64,000 bases of DNA from an uncultured Flavobacteriaceae bacterium (GCA_943788095.1 CALSOZ010000002.1:21093-85092), one strand, 5' to 3'; counted from the first letter of the stretch, positions 27,682 through 36,559 are shown. Made by a program: numbers and translations. The notes: generated by a model not told the origin, from the letters alone.

Positions 27682-29844
27682 ATGAAAAAATCTATGCTAT
27701 CATGTGTGCTATTTCTTGTTTCCTCTGCAATGTGCGCGCAACAAAATCAAGTCAAAATTGATTCCACTCAAACACAAACCTTAGAAGAAGTTTTGGTACA
27801 GTCGGTTCGAGTAAAACCAAACGCACCAATTACCCATTCAAATGTCACGAAGGCACAGTTAGAACCCCGAAATCTCGGCCAGGACCTCCCCATTTTATTA
27901 AATTATTTACCTTCGGTTGTGACCACAAGTGATGCCGGTGCTGGTATTGGATACACTGGAATTAGAGTTCGAGGGGTCAGTCCATTATCTACAAACATTA
28001 CGATTAATGGAATCCCATATACGGATGCAGAATCCTTAGGCACCTTTTGGGTTAATTTACCAGACTTTACTTCTTCGGTAGAAAGTTTACAACTCCAAAG
28101 AGGGGTTGGGACGTCTACAAACGGTTCTGGCGCTTTTGGAGCCAGTATTAATATTCTGACCGATGCCACTTCAAAAAAGCCATCTGCTGAAATCTCAAAT
28201 TCTTTTGGGAGTTATAATACGAGGCGTCATACCGTTAAATTCAGTACTGGAAAAATCAATGACGTTTTTGAACTTTCAGGGCGTTTTTCTCAAATTAATT
28301 CCGACGGCTATGTAGATCGTGCTTTCTCAGATTTAAAATCCTATTTTTTACAAGGGACTTATAATAAAAATGGGACGCTTATTAAAGCATTGGTTTTTGG
28401 GGGTCATGAAAAAACGTATCAGGCTTGGGAGGGCTTGACTCAAGATCAAATTGATGAAAACCGTCGCCAAAACCCCTATACTTATGAAAATGAAATTGAC
28501 AATTACAAACAAGATCATTATCAACTTCATTGGAATCAGAAATTTAACCAAAAATGGTCCACGAATTTAGGATTGAATTACACTTTTGGACGCGGTTATT
28601 TTGAGCAATATCGATCGGATGATGCGGTTGCGACTTATGGTGGAATCGTAGAGGCAACAGGAGTTGATTCCTATGGAACGGATGTTACCGATTTAATTAG
28701 AAGACGCTGGCTCGATAATGAATATTATGTTTTAAATGCGACTGCAAACTACAGAGAGGCCAAGCTAGATCTTATCTTTGGTGGGTCATATAGCACCTAT
28801 GATGGCGACCATTTTGGGGAAGTGATTTGGGCTAGACAATTTTCAGAGTATGCATCCATTAGAGATCAATATTATTTTGGAAATGGAAAAAAAACAGACT
28901 TTAGCGTATTTGCAAAAGCGACCTATACCTTGAATTCTAAAATTGATATTTTTGGAGATTTGCAACTTAGAAATGTGGGTTACAAAACGTCAGGATTAAC
29001 CTCCGATTTAGTAAACATGTTAATTGATGAATCCTACAGTTTTTTCAATCCTAAAATAGGGGTGTCCTACAAATTGGCAACCTATTCCAATCTGTATGCG
29101 TCCTACGCAAGAGCGAATAGAGAACCAAGTCGTGGGGATTTTGAAAGCAATCCAGACGTCAAGGCAGAACAGTTAAATGATTTTGAAATGGGGTGGCGTT
29201 ACAATAAAAACTCATTGATGCTAAATATCAACACTTATTATATGCAATATAATGAACAACTCATTTTAACAGGTGCTTTAGATGACGTAGGGGCACCCGT
29301 CAGAACCAACAGTGGCGATAGCTATCGACTTGGTCTAGAGATTGAAGCTGTGTATACTGCTTCAGATAAATTGACGGTGCAACCCACTTTGACATTAAGT
29401 TCTAATAAAAATATGCAAACTTTTGCTCAAGTGGATGGCGTTTTAAAAGATTTTGGAACTACAAATATTTCTTTCTCTCCAGAAATTGTGGCTTCAAATG
29501 CAATCATTTATTCACCATTGCAGAATTTAACAATGAGTTTTTTAACCAAATATGTTGGGGAACAGTACATGGGAAATACCGATACAGCGACTTCAAGACT
29601 TGAGAGTTATTTTGTGAATGACTACAATGTGTCTTATAAATGGAATCCGAAATCAGTATTTACATCGGTAGTAATTTCAGGGCTCATAAATAATATTTTT
29701 GATAAAGAATACGTCTCAAATGGTTATTACTACACTTATGAGGATGATTGGTCAGTTCCTGGTCAACTAACAACAATTGAAGGTGCGGGGTATTACCCTC
29801 AAGCCACTAGAAATTTCTTAGTTGGATTGACTTTAAAGTTTTAA
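27682..29844 (+). CDS. TonB-dependent receptor under TPP riboswitch control
   Basis: 720 residues. Signal peptide (MKKSMLSCVLFLVSSAMCAQ), TonB-box area (TLEEVLVQSVRV), plug domain (GIRVRGVSPLSTNITINGIP, GSGAFGASINI), and a beta-barrel ending NFLVGLTLKF with terminal Phe. Such receptors take large or scarce ligands across the outer membrane using TonB energy. The riboswitch points to thiamine or a thiamine derivative as ligand. There is no inner-membrane thiamine ABC transporter beside it; the PnuC-type gene upstream may supply that step. Followed by an intrinsic terminator. Confidence 0.93.
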   Translation: MKKSMLSCVLFLVSSAMCAQQNQVKIDSTQTQTLEEVLVQSVRVKPNAPITHSNVTKAQLEPRNLGQDLPILLNYLPSVVTTSDAGAGIGYTGIRVRGVSPLSTNITINGIPYTDAESLGTFWVNLPDFTSSVESLQLQRGVGTSTNGSGAFGASINILTDATSKKPSAEISNSFGSYNTRRHTVKFSTGKINDVFELSGRFSQINSDGYVDRAFSDLKSYFLQGTYNKNGTLIKALVFGGHEKTYQAWEGLTQDQIDENRRQNPYTYENEIDNYKQDHYQLHWNQKFNQKWSTNLGLNYTFGRGYFEQYRSDDAVATYGGIVEATGVDSYGTDVTDLIRRRWLDNEYYVLNATANYREAKLDLIFGGSYSTYDGDHFGEVIWARQFSEYASIRDQYYFGNGKKTDFSVFAKATYTLNSKIDIFGDLQLRNVGYKTSGLTSDLVNMLIDESYSFFNPKIGVSYKLATYSNLYASYARANREPSRGDFESNPDVKAEQLNDFEMGWRYNKNSLMLNINTYYMQYNEQLILTGALDDVGAPVRTNSGDSYRLGLEIEAVYTASDKLTVQPTLTLSSNKNMQTFAQVDGVLKDFGTTNISFSPEIVASNAIIYSPLQNLTMSFLTKYVGEQYMGNTDTATSRLESYFVNDYNVSYKWNPKSVFTSVVISGLINNIFDKEYVSNGYYYTYEDDWSVPGQLTTIEGAGYYPQATRNFLVGLTLKF

Positions 29845-29866
29845 AAAATTAAATCGATGAATGATC

Positions 29867-29893
29867 AAAAGCGTGCTTCGGTGCGCTTTTTTT
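29867..29893 (+). terminator. intrinsic terminator of the TonB receptor gene
   Basis: AAAAGCGTGC, TTCG tetraloop (29877-29880), GTGCGCTTTTTTT. Classic stem plus T-run, also bordering the stop of the convergent lipoprotein gene. Confidence 0.88.
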
Positions 29894-30329
29894 AGTTAGA
29901 TATAAATAGTGTATTCCCACTACTTTCTACAAAATAAGCTTTGAGTCCACAGCGTAACGACCCATCTCCTAAGGGTTGGCCTGTACTTAAGCTGTATGTG
30001 TTAGCGTCGGAACACCCGCAAACGCCCTCAACACCGCTAATGGAAAGTATTGAACAATCGTTAAAAATATGATTTGGATCTGCAGCATCATAGGCAACAT
30101 AGCCGATGCCTGTATTATTAACGATAATCCCGCCATTACCTGCGTTAGGAACATAAACTGGATTGTTAGGAAATGTTAACTGGTTGTACTGCGAAAGATT
30201 AAGGTTTAGAGATGTGACGACATTAATATTGACCAAAAAATTACAAGCCGAATCAGAGTTATTACTTTTGGAACACCCGCTGCAAATCAAGATTAGGATA
30301 CTGTATATTTTTAAGTTTTTAAGTCTCAT
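29892..30329 (-). CDS. lipoprotein, Rieske-like fold without the usual cluster ligands
   Basis: 145 residues from MRLKNLKIYSILILICSGC (lipobox, lipidated Cys19). The mature part has the outline of Rieske-type proteins of Bacteroidota: GYVAYDAADPNH, CSILSISGVEGVCGCSD, YSLSTGQPLGDG, ending NTLFISN. True Rieske proteins need CxH and CxxH; here the His ligands are missing and only Cys remain. It may bind a different metal centre or none. The function is unknown. An extension to 30350 is open but adds a poor start. Confidence 0.65.
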   Translation of the reverse strand: MRLKNLKIYSILILICSGCSKSNNSDSACNFLVNINVVTSLNLNLSQYNQLTFPNNPVYVPNAGNGGIIVNNTGIGYVAYDAADPNHIFNDCSILSISGVEGVCGCSDANTYSLSTGQPLGDGSLRCGLKAYFVESSGNTLFISN

Positions 30330-30421
30330 TTTTTTAGATTGACACATCATATTTGTAACGCCGATTTTTTTTATTTTCCGTCACAAATTACGACAAAAAT
30401 CACAATACGATAAATATTTTG

Positions 30422-30429
30422 TATATTTG
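30422..30429 (+). promoter_or_regulatory. -7 box TATATTTG of greA
   Basis: Exact TAnnTTTG. The -33 region has no clear TTTG. Transcription would begin near 30436, giving a leader of about 95 bases. Confidence 0.6.
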
Positions 30430-30435
30430 TAAGGC

Positions 30436-30458
30436 AATCTCGTGAAAACGAGATTTTT
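30436..30458 (+). promoter_or_regulatory. hairpin plus T-run at the 5' end of the greA leader (attenuator-like)
   Basis: AATCTCGT (30436-30443), GAAA tetraloop, ACGAGATT (30448-30455) and TTT. It has the form of an intrinsic terminator but lies downstream of the greA promoter and upstream of its start codon. No convergent gene ends here, so a role in controlling greA is likely. Confidence 0.55.
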
Positions 30459-30529
30459 GTGTTTAGTTTTAAAATTTATTTTAAACTATGCAAAACCTAA
30501 ATGAACGACGACTTTAAAAATTATTAGTT

Positions 30530-31003
30530 ATGAGCAATGTATCTTACTACACGGCCGAAGGATTAAAAAAATTAAGAAATGAGTTAAAACAACTCAAAGA
30601 TGTAGAGCGCATCAAAGCGTCGCGCGCCATAGCAGAAGCCAGAGACAAAGGTGATTTAAGTGAAAACGCAGAATACGATGCTGCTAAAGAAGCACAAGGC
30701 ATGCTTGAAATGCGGATTGCAAAACTCGAAGACACCCTTGCAGGAGCCCGTCTTATTGACGAATCTCAACTCGATGCTTCCAAAGTGTTGGTGTTGTCCA
30801 AAGTGAAAATAAAAAATCAGTCCAACGGGATGGAGCTAGACTATCTCCTCGTTGCTGATGGTGAAGCGGATTTAGCTGCCGGAAAAATTTCGGTAAATTC
30901 CCCAATTGGGAAAGGGTTGCTAGGTAAAAGTGTTGGAGATGTTGCAGAAATACAAGTGCCTAGCGGGATTATTAAGTTTGAAATCATGAATATTTCTAGA
31001 TAA
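30530..31003 (+). CDS. greA: transcription elongation factor GreA
   Basis: 157 residues. An N-terminal antiparallel coiled coil (EGLKKLRNELKQLKDVERIK, with DLSENAEYDAAKEAQ carrying the acidic tip that enters the RNA polymerase channel) and a C-terminal FKBP-like domain (ISVNSPIGKGLLGKSVGD). It rescues backtracked polymerase by stimulating transcript cleavage. Leads a two-gene unit with the HIT protein 23 bases downstream. Confidence 0.97.
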   Translation: MSNVSYYTAEGLKKLRNELKQLKDVERIKASRAIAEARDKGDLSENAEYDAAKEAQGMLEMRIAKLEDTLAGARLIDESQLDASKVLVLSKVKIKNQSNGMELDYLLVADGEADLAAGKISVNSPIGKGLLGKSVGDVAEIQVPSGIIKFEIMNISR

Positions 31004-31026
31004 ATTAATATTTATAAGAACCCCCT

Positions 31027-31416
31027 ATGCCTTCGATTTTTACCAAAATAGTTAACAAAGAAATACCCTGTTATAAGGTAGCGGAAACGAACGATTTTTT
31101 AGCATTTTTAGATGTCAATCCCAATGCCAAAGGGCATACGCTTTGTATCCCCAAAAAAGAAGTCAATAAGATTTTTGATTTAGATGCTGCGACATATTTA
31201 GCTTTGATGGAGTTTTCACGAACAGTGGCCATTGCACTTGAGAAAGCAATTGATTGTAAACGTGTTGGAATGACCGTTATTGGTCTCGAAGTACCTCATG
31301 TGCATGTGCATTTAATTCCTCTAAACGCTATGGACGATGCTCAATTTATTAAAAAAGAAGCCCTGCTTCCACAAGATTTTGAAGCCATCGCTCGCAAAAT
31401 CAGTTCGTTCTTATAG
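31027..31416 (+). CDS. HIT family nucleotide-binding hydrolase
   Basis: 129 residues. The histidine triad is VPHVHVHLIP; the N-terminal IFTKIVNKEIPCYKV is typical of Hint-like proteins, which hydrolyse adenosine phosphoramidates. Downstream of greA, as often in Bacteroidota. Its end overlaps the histidine-kinase stop by six bases (convergent). Confidence 0.94.
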   Translation: MPSIFTKIVNKEIPCYKVAETNDFLAFLDVNPNAKGHTLCIPKKEVNKIFDLDAATYLALMEFSRTVAIALEKAIDCKRVGMTVIGLEVPHVHVHLIPLNAMDDAQFIKKEALLPQDFEAIARKISSFL

Positions 31417-32563
31417 TCGTTTTATGCGCATTTGAATCGTCGTGCCTTTGCCAATTTCAGACTCAAGAACTTTGATTTTGCCTTTGTGATATTCTTCAAT
31501 AATTCTTTTGGTAAGTGAGAGTCCTAACCCCCAACCACGTTTTTTAGAGGTAAATCCAGTTTCAAAAATTCTGTTAAATAGCTTTTTTGAAAGCCCTTTT
31601 CCTGTATCTCGAACGTCAATTAAAATAAACGAATCTGAAGCGTCTATAGATAGTTCAATATGCCCCTCGCCTTTCATAGCATCGATTCCATTTTTGACTA
31701 AATTTTCTATAGCCCAGCTAAACAGTTCTGGATTCAGGGCTGCCAAAAGGTGTTCTTCTGGCGCATTCATTTTAAATGTAATTAATTGACTGCTTCGAGC
31801 TTCTAAATAGTCAAAAGAGTCTTTGGTAGCTGCTACGATATTGGTGGTCTTTAGTAACGGGACGGAGCCCAATCTTACTAAAGCGCTCGGTAATGATTTC
31901 TAGGCGTTGAATATCTTTTTCAATCTCAGAAATATAATTAGGGTTAACAGATTCTGTTTTTAAGAGTTCAGTCCACCCAATAAGCGAGGAAAGTGGTGTT
32001 CCAATTTGGTGTGCAGTTTCCTTTGCCATCCCGGTCCAAAGCTTGTTTTGAGACGCTATCCGAGAACTTTTATAGAAAAAATAGACCACGGCGCTAAATA
32101 ATAAAATGATCACGACAAGTGCCAAAGGATAATACTTGAGTTTGTTTAATAAATCTGAATTACCATAGTACATAGTCGACAAAACTTGCCCTTCATAAAT
32201 GACTTTAATAGGTGTGTTTTCTTGACTAAATTTAAGAGTCAATTTTTTAAGATATTCCTGATTGTTTTGAGTGCGTTTTTTGATGTTTTTAGATTGAAAT
32301 TTTCCCTCAGAATCTTCAATAATCATTGGAGTTGAGGTGTTGCTTTGAATGATCTTCAAAGGGAAATCACTAACATCTCCCTTAAGGTCAATCATTTTTC
32401 CAAGCTCCATTTGTGCCAGAGAAAAGTTCTCCATTTTTATGCGTTCTTCTTCTTTGAATTTTTGAAAAAAGCGATAGGTGTTCCATAAAATCAATGAAAT
32501 AATCAAGAATGAAATGACAGTCGCTACCCAACGTAGAAAATGTTGTTTTGAATAATTTTTCAT
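31411..32563 (-). pseudogene. membrane sensor histidine kinase, one frameshift
   Basis: From 32563: two membrane helices (LRWVATVISFLIISLILW; YPLALVVIILLFSAVVYFF) enclose a ~100-residue periplasmic sensor. The H-box is KETAHQIGTPLSSLIGWTEL with the phosphoacceptor His. The frame breaks at 31868-31870 (GGG where GG is needed): ERFSKIG should continue SVPLLKTTNIVAAT. The N, G1 and G2 boxes follow (ENLVKNGIDAM, VRDTGKGLSK, WGLGLSLTKRI). Corrected length is about 384 residues. No response regulator is adjacent. Likely a consensus error. Confidence 0.85.
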
Positions 32564-32729
32564 TGGTTTATTTTTTTCAATTTTAAATATAATGTATTTA
32601 TGTTTAATTTATTGCTTTATATTATTGCTTTCTCCTTTTAGTTGGGCTCTTAATTTGTTAAATTTGTATATATTTATAAAAAGCATTACATTAATTGTCA
32701 TTATTAAAAATAAAATTGAATTAACAAAA

Positions 32730-33107
32730 ATGGAAGTACAAGGAAAAATTAAACTTATTGGCGAAACGCAATCTATTGGTTCAAATGGATTTAGAAAACG
32801 CGAATTGGTGGTCACGACAGACGAACAATATCCACAACACGTTTTAGTGGAATTTGTTCAAGACAAAACAGATTTATTAAACAACTTTCAAGTTGGACAA
32901 CAGATCAAAGTAGGAATTAATTTACGCGGAAGAGAGTGGATTAATCCACAAGGAGAAGCTAAATATTTTAATGCGATTCAAGGTTGGAGAATTGAGAATT
33001 TACAACAAGCTCAGGCCCCTGCAAATGCTGCTCCAGTAGCACCCGCACAAGCTTTTGAGCCAGCAACAGATTTAACAGCCGATGAACCGAATGATTTACC
33101 GTTTTAA
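32730..33107 (+). CDS. DUF3127 family OB-fold-like protein with SSB-like C-terminus
   Basis: 125 residues from MEVQGKIKLIGETQSIGSNG; the open frame extends back to 32592 but those codons are low-complexity and hydrophobic, unlike the family start. The DUF3127 core is residues 1-90 (KRELVVTTDEQYPQHVLVEF, INLRGREWINPQGEAKYF). A Pro/Ala/Gln linker (QAQAPANAAPVAPAQAFEP) leads to the acidic-hydrophobic tip DEPNDLPF. That layout mimics bacterial SSB (OB fold, disordered linker, DDDIPF tip for partner docking). DNA binding is inferred, not shown. Confidence 0.88.
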   Translation: MEVQGKIKLIGETQSIGSNGFRKRELVVTTDEQYPQHVLVEFVQDKTDLLNNFQVGQQIKVGINLRGREWINPQGEAKYFNAIQGWRIENLQQAQAPANAAPVAPAQAFEPATDLTADEPNDLPF

Positions 33108-33144
33108 TCAAAGTTAAAACAATAGACGCTTCAATATAATAAGA

Positions 33145-33783
33145 ATGCGGTGGCTAAGCAAAACCATTGAGTTTCCACCACTAACTGAAGCAAATCCAGA
33201 AGGACTTTTGGCAGTTGGTGGTAATTTATCACCAGAGCGGGTTTTATATGCATATCAAAATGGAATCTTTCCTTGGTATGAATCAGAACAACCGTTGTTA
33301 TGGTGGGCGCCAGACCCTCGTTTTGTATTATATCCCAATAAATTAAAGGTTTCCAAAAGCACCAAACAGATTTTGAGAAATCAAGCCTTTGAAGTTACAG
33401 TAAATCAAAACTTTAGAGATGTTATTGAAGCCTGTGCCAATATCAAAAGAGTCGCTCAATCTGGCACATGGATCACTCCGAGTATGATTGAGGCGTATTG
33501 CGAATTACATCGAAGAGGGTTTGCGAAATCAGTGGAGGTGTGGCAAAACAATAAATTGGTAGGAGGCTTATATGGAATCGAGCTCGAAGGCACAATATTT
33601 TGTGGTGAAAGTATGTTTAGCTATGTAAGTAATGCAAGTAAAGTTGGCTTTACTAGTTTTATTCAAAACTCAAACTACAAACTAGTCGACTGTCAGGTGC
33701 ATACCGATTATTTAGAAAGTTTAGGGGCAGAACATATTTCAAGATCGAGTTTTATGGAAGTATTACAAGAACTAAAACACTAA
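33145..33783 (+). CDS. aat: leucyl/phenylalanyl-tRNA--protein transferase
   Basis: 212 residues. Adds Leu or Phe to proteins with N-terminal Lys or Arg, marking them for ClpS/ClpAP (N-end rule). Motifs: EGLLAVGGNLSPERVLYAY, GIFPWY, WWAPDPRFVL and LEGTIFCGESMFSYVSNASK. Usual family length. Confidence 0.95.
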   Translation: MRWLSKTIEFPPLTEANPEGLLAVGGNLSPERVLYAYQNGIFPWYESEQPLLWWAPDPRFVLYPNKLKVSKSTKQILRNQAFEVTVNQNFRDVIEACANIKRVAQSGTWITPSMIEAYCELHRRGFAKSVEVWQNNKLVGGLYGIELEGTIFCGESMFSYVSNASKVGFTSFIQNSNYKLVDCQVHTDYLESLGAEHISRSSFMEVLQELKH

Positions 33784-33818
33784 TTGAATACATATAATTT
33801 ATAGTAAAAATATCGCCT

Positions 33819-34667
33819 ATGCTCACCAAAGAAGATTTCCAATCATATTCTACAATAGAATCGTTTAAAAAAGTGATAAAATCTAAAATTTCTAATAAAA
33901 ATTTTGAGTCACTTATTGATACAATCGAATATGAGTCTGAACTTTTAAAACTTCAAGCCGAATTGGTTGATTTACAACAATGGACTGCCAAACATAAAAT
34001 GCGTGTCTGTGTACTTTTTGAAGGACGAGATGCTGCTGGTAAAGGAGGTGCAATTCGACGCTTTACCGAACATCTAAATCCACGTTCTATGCGTGTGGTA
34101 GCACTCCCAAAGCCCACGGAAATCGAAAAAGGGCAATGGTATTTTAGGCGCTATATCAAAGAATTACCAGAGCCAGGCGAACTTGTATTTTTTGATCGAA
34201 GTTGGTATAATCGGGCGGTTGTGGAGCCCGTCATGGATTTTTGTACGGACGATGCATATAATAAGTTTATGGTTCAAGTTCCTGAGTTTGAACATATGCT
34301 TTATGAGGATGGTGTGGTCATTATCAAGTTTTGGTTTTCAATTTCAAAAGATGAACAAAAAAGACGCTTCAATTCTAGATTAAAAAACCCGCTAAAGCAA
34401 TGGAAATTCAGTCCTGTAGATAAAGAAGGACAAAAAAGATGGGATAAATACACCTTTTATAAAGAGCAGATGTTTAGTCAAACTCACAACTCTTTTAGTC
34501 CTTGGATTATCATTAAAACAAACAGTAAAAAGCAAGCGCGTTTAGAGAGTATCCGCCACGTTTTGTCGCGTTTCGATTACGACCGAAAAGGAAGTTCTAA
34601 GACAACGGTTCTTCCAGACCCCAATGTTGTTCAACGGTATCATAGAATGATCAATCAAATCGATTAA
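33819..34667 (+). CDS. ppk2: polyphosphate kinase 2 (PPK2), copy 1
   Basis: 282 residues. PPK2 enzymes phosphorylate nucleotides with polyphosphate. Walker A is FEGRDAAGKGGAIRRFTEHL; Walker B/lid residues are FFDRSWYNRAVVEP; later KDEQKRRFNSR and WDKYTFYKEQMFSQT. An N-terminal ~60-residue extension is highly charged. It lies two bases ahead of a second PPK2, in one operon. Confidence 0.94.
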   Translation: MLTKEDFQSYSTIESFKKVIKSKISNKNFESLIDTIEYESELLKLQAELVDLQQWTAKHKMRVCVLFEGRDAAGKGGAIRRFTEHLNPRSMRVVALPKPTEIEKGQWYFRRYIKELPEPGELVFFDRSWYNRAVVEPVMDFCTDDAYNKFMVQVPEFEHMLYEDGVVIIKFWFSISKDEQKRRFNSRLKNPLKQWKFSPVDKEGQKRWDKYTFYKEQMFSQTHNSFSPWIIIKTNSKKQARLESIRHVLSRFDYDRKGSSKTTVLPDPNVVQRYHRMINQID

Positions 34668-34669
34668 TT

Positions 34670-35440
34670 ATGGAAGAACTTACATCTAAAAATTTAAAAA
34701 ATCTTAAAAGTAAACGCGGTCTTCAATTGTTGCTAAGTAACAAGGATATGACGGTTTCAAAAGCGTTACGGATTTTAAATCACGAATCAAAATTAAAACG
34801 TTTACAAGAAGAATTGATTAAGCTCCAACAATGGGTGGAGGCCAACGGCGAGAAGTTAATTATAATTTTCGAAGGCCGCGATGCTGCTGGGAAAGGCGGC
34901 GCAATTCGGCGTGTGACCCAACACTTAAATCCAAGGGAATTAAATGTCGTTGCACTTCCAAAACCCACAGATGAAGAAAAAAACCAATGGTATTTTCAGC
35001 GTTATGTGAAAAACTTACCTCGAAATGGTCAAATTACGTTTTTTGATCGTAGTTGGTATAATCGTGCTGTAGTGGAACCTGTCAATGGATTTTGTACAAA
35101 AGAAGAGTATGATGTTTTTATGAATCAGGTAAATGAGTTCGAAAAAATGATCATTGATTCGGGCGTTCGAATCGTGAAGTTTTATTTCTCTATTTCTAAA
35201 GATGAACAATCCAGACGTTTTGAAGATATCAAATCGAGCCCTGTTAAAAAATGGAAATTCAGTAAGGTAGATGAAACAGCTCTAGACCTTTGGGACGACT
35301 ATACGGAGTATAAAACTAAAATGTTTGATAAAACGAATACTGAAATAGCCCCTTGGATAATTATTAGAGCTAATAAAAAAAGTAGAGCACGCGTAGAAGT
35401 TATTGAGAAGCTATTGGAGATAGTCCCTTACAAAGATTAA
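34670..35440 (+). CDS. ppk2: polyphosphate kinase 2 (PPK2), copy 2
   Basis: 256 residues, two bases after copy 1. Same motifs: FEGRDAAGKGGAIRRVTQHL, FFDRSWYNRAVVEP, SKDEQSRRFEDI, WDDYTEYKTKMF. The two copies share most of the catalytic core but differ in their N-termini and lid residues, so they may prefer different nucleotides (NDP or NMP) or form a hetero-oligomer. The stop overlaps that of the convergent tag gene by four bases. Confidence 0.94.
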   Translation: MEELTSKNLKNLKSKRGLQLLLSNKDMTVSKALRILNHESKLKRLQEELIKLQQWVEANGEKLIIIFEGRDAAGKGGAIRRVTQHLNPRELNVVALPKPTDEEKNQWYFQRYVKNLPRNGQITFFDRSWYNRAVVEPVNGFCTKEEYDVFMNQVNEFEKMIIDSGVRIVKFYFSISKDEQSRRFEDIKSSPVKKWKFSKVDETALDLWDDYTEYKTKMFDKTNTEIAPWIIIRANKKSRARVEVIEKLLEIVPYKD

Positions 35441-36007
35441 ACTTCATCATATCTAAAACACTGGATTTCATGGTCGTTCACCATTCCAGTAGCCTGCATG
35501 TGTGCATACACGACTGTGCTGCCTACAAATTTAAACCCACGACCTTTCAGGTTTTTACTTATTTGATCGCTTAATGGCGTATTTGGAGGGGCGTTTTTAT
35601 AATTTTTGACCGCATTTTTTATGGGTTTTCCGTTCACAAACGCCCAAATATAATTGCTAAAATTTCCAAATTCTTTTTGTACTTCAAGAAAAGCTTGCGC
35701 ATTTGTAATTGCTGCTTTGATTTTTAATTTGTTTCGAATGATCCCTTTGTCAATAAGTAACGAATCAAATTTTGTAGCATCATAATTCGCAATTTTTGTA
35801 TAATCAAAACCCTCAAAGGCATTTCTAAAATTTTCGCGCTTCCTTAAAATTGTGACCCAACTCAGTCCAGCTTGAAACGTTTCTAAAATTAAAAACTCAA
35901 ATAACGTCTGATCATCGTACACTGGAACCCCCCCATTCCAGATCATGGTAGGCCTCGTAAAGAGGGTCTCCCACACACCATCCACAACGTTGTTTTGTTT
36001 GCTCCAT
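35437..36007 (-). pseudogene. tag: DNA-3-methyladenine glycosylase I, frameshift in a 7-base C/G run
   Basis: Excises 3-methyladenine from DNA. From ATG 36007 the frame reads MEQTKQRCGWCVGDPLY then YHDLEWG, the expected Zn-binding N-terminus (Cys pair). At the run of seven C (35928-35934, G on the coding strand) one base too many shifts the frame; GVPVYDDQTLFEFLILETFQ follows in the other frame, with the catalytic-pocket GLSW and the C-terminal HxxC Zn ligands (NDHEIQC). Removing one G gives 189 residues, full length. Probably a homopolymer miscall. An alternative start at 36015 gives a nonsense N-terminus. Confidence 0.88.
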
Positions 36008-36016
36008 GCCCTCAAG

Positions 36017-36559
36017 TTATAAAAAACTCATTTCTAAAAAGAAGGAAAAACTAATTAATTTTTCTTGTTCTCTATATCCAAAGCTTTTTTCTGTGAATTC
36101 AATGCCAATCAATGTAGAGTTTTTTTGTTGATCGTCAATAACTTCAACGCCCAATCCAAGCTTATAAAGAAAACCAGTTTCAAAGTTGTGACCTACCCCT
36201 AAAAGTCGCCCGTAACTAGATCTTAAAAATATATTTTCGTCCTTTTGAACCACGTTGTATCGGAAACTCAAATGTAAAGGCATAAACATTAAACCCGATT
36301 CTGAATGCCAATCGTACTCTAGGTTAACGCCGATGGAGCTTCTGGGGTCAAATTTATATCCAATTGTATTGTTTAAGAAAAAGGCATTAAATCTAAAAAA
36401 CGGCTCACCGTCGTCATCGGCTCCAACAACATTGTCTTCATTTATAGTAAGGGTTGTTGCAAATCCAAGCTTATAAAATAAGCCAAATTTTTCAGTAGAT
36501 TCTTGAGAGGATAAATTAAGACATGTTAGTAAAAGAACAAGGGATACGAAAATTTTCAT
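36017..36559 (-). CDS. predicted outer-membrane beta-barrel protein
   Basis: 180 residues. Signal peptide MKIFVSLVLLLTCLNLSSQE; alternating-hydrophobic strands throughout (SSIGVNLEYDW, LHLSFRYNVV, FLYKLGLGVEV) and a final strand FSFFLEMSFL. No family recognised. Located just upstream of tag on the same strand, with no evident link to it. Confidence 0.7.
   Translation of the reverse strand: MKIFVSLVLLLTCLNLSSQESTEKFGLFYKLGFATTLTINEDNVVGADDDGEPFFRFNAFFLNNTIGYKFDPRSSIGVNLEYDWHSESGLMFMPLHLSFRYNVVQKDENIFLRSSYGRLLGVGHNFETGFLYKLGLGVEVIDDQQKNSTLIGIEFTEKSFGYREQEKLISFSFFLEMSFL

Noticed and set aside
32592..32729. Longer N-terminus of the DUF3127 protein
   Set aside because: Hydrophobic, low-complexity codons unlike the family; the family start is at 32730.
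36015..36015. Alternative start of tag giving MRAWSKQ...
   Set aside because: That frame gives a non-family N-terminus; the ATG at 36007 in the other frame gives the conserved CGWC start, showing a frameshift at the C7 run.
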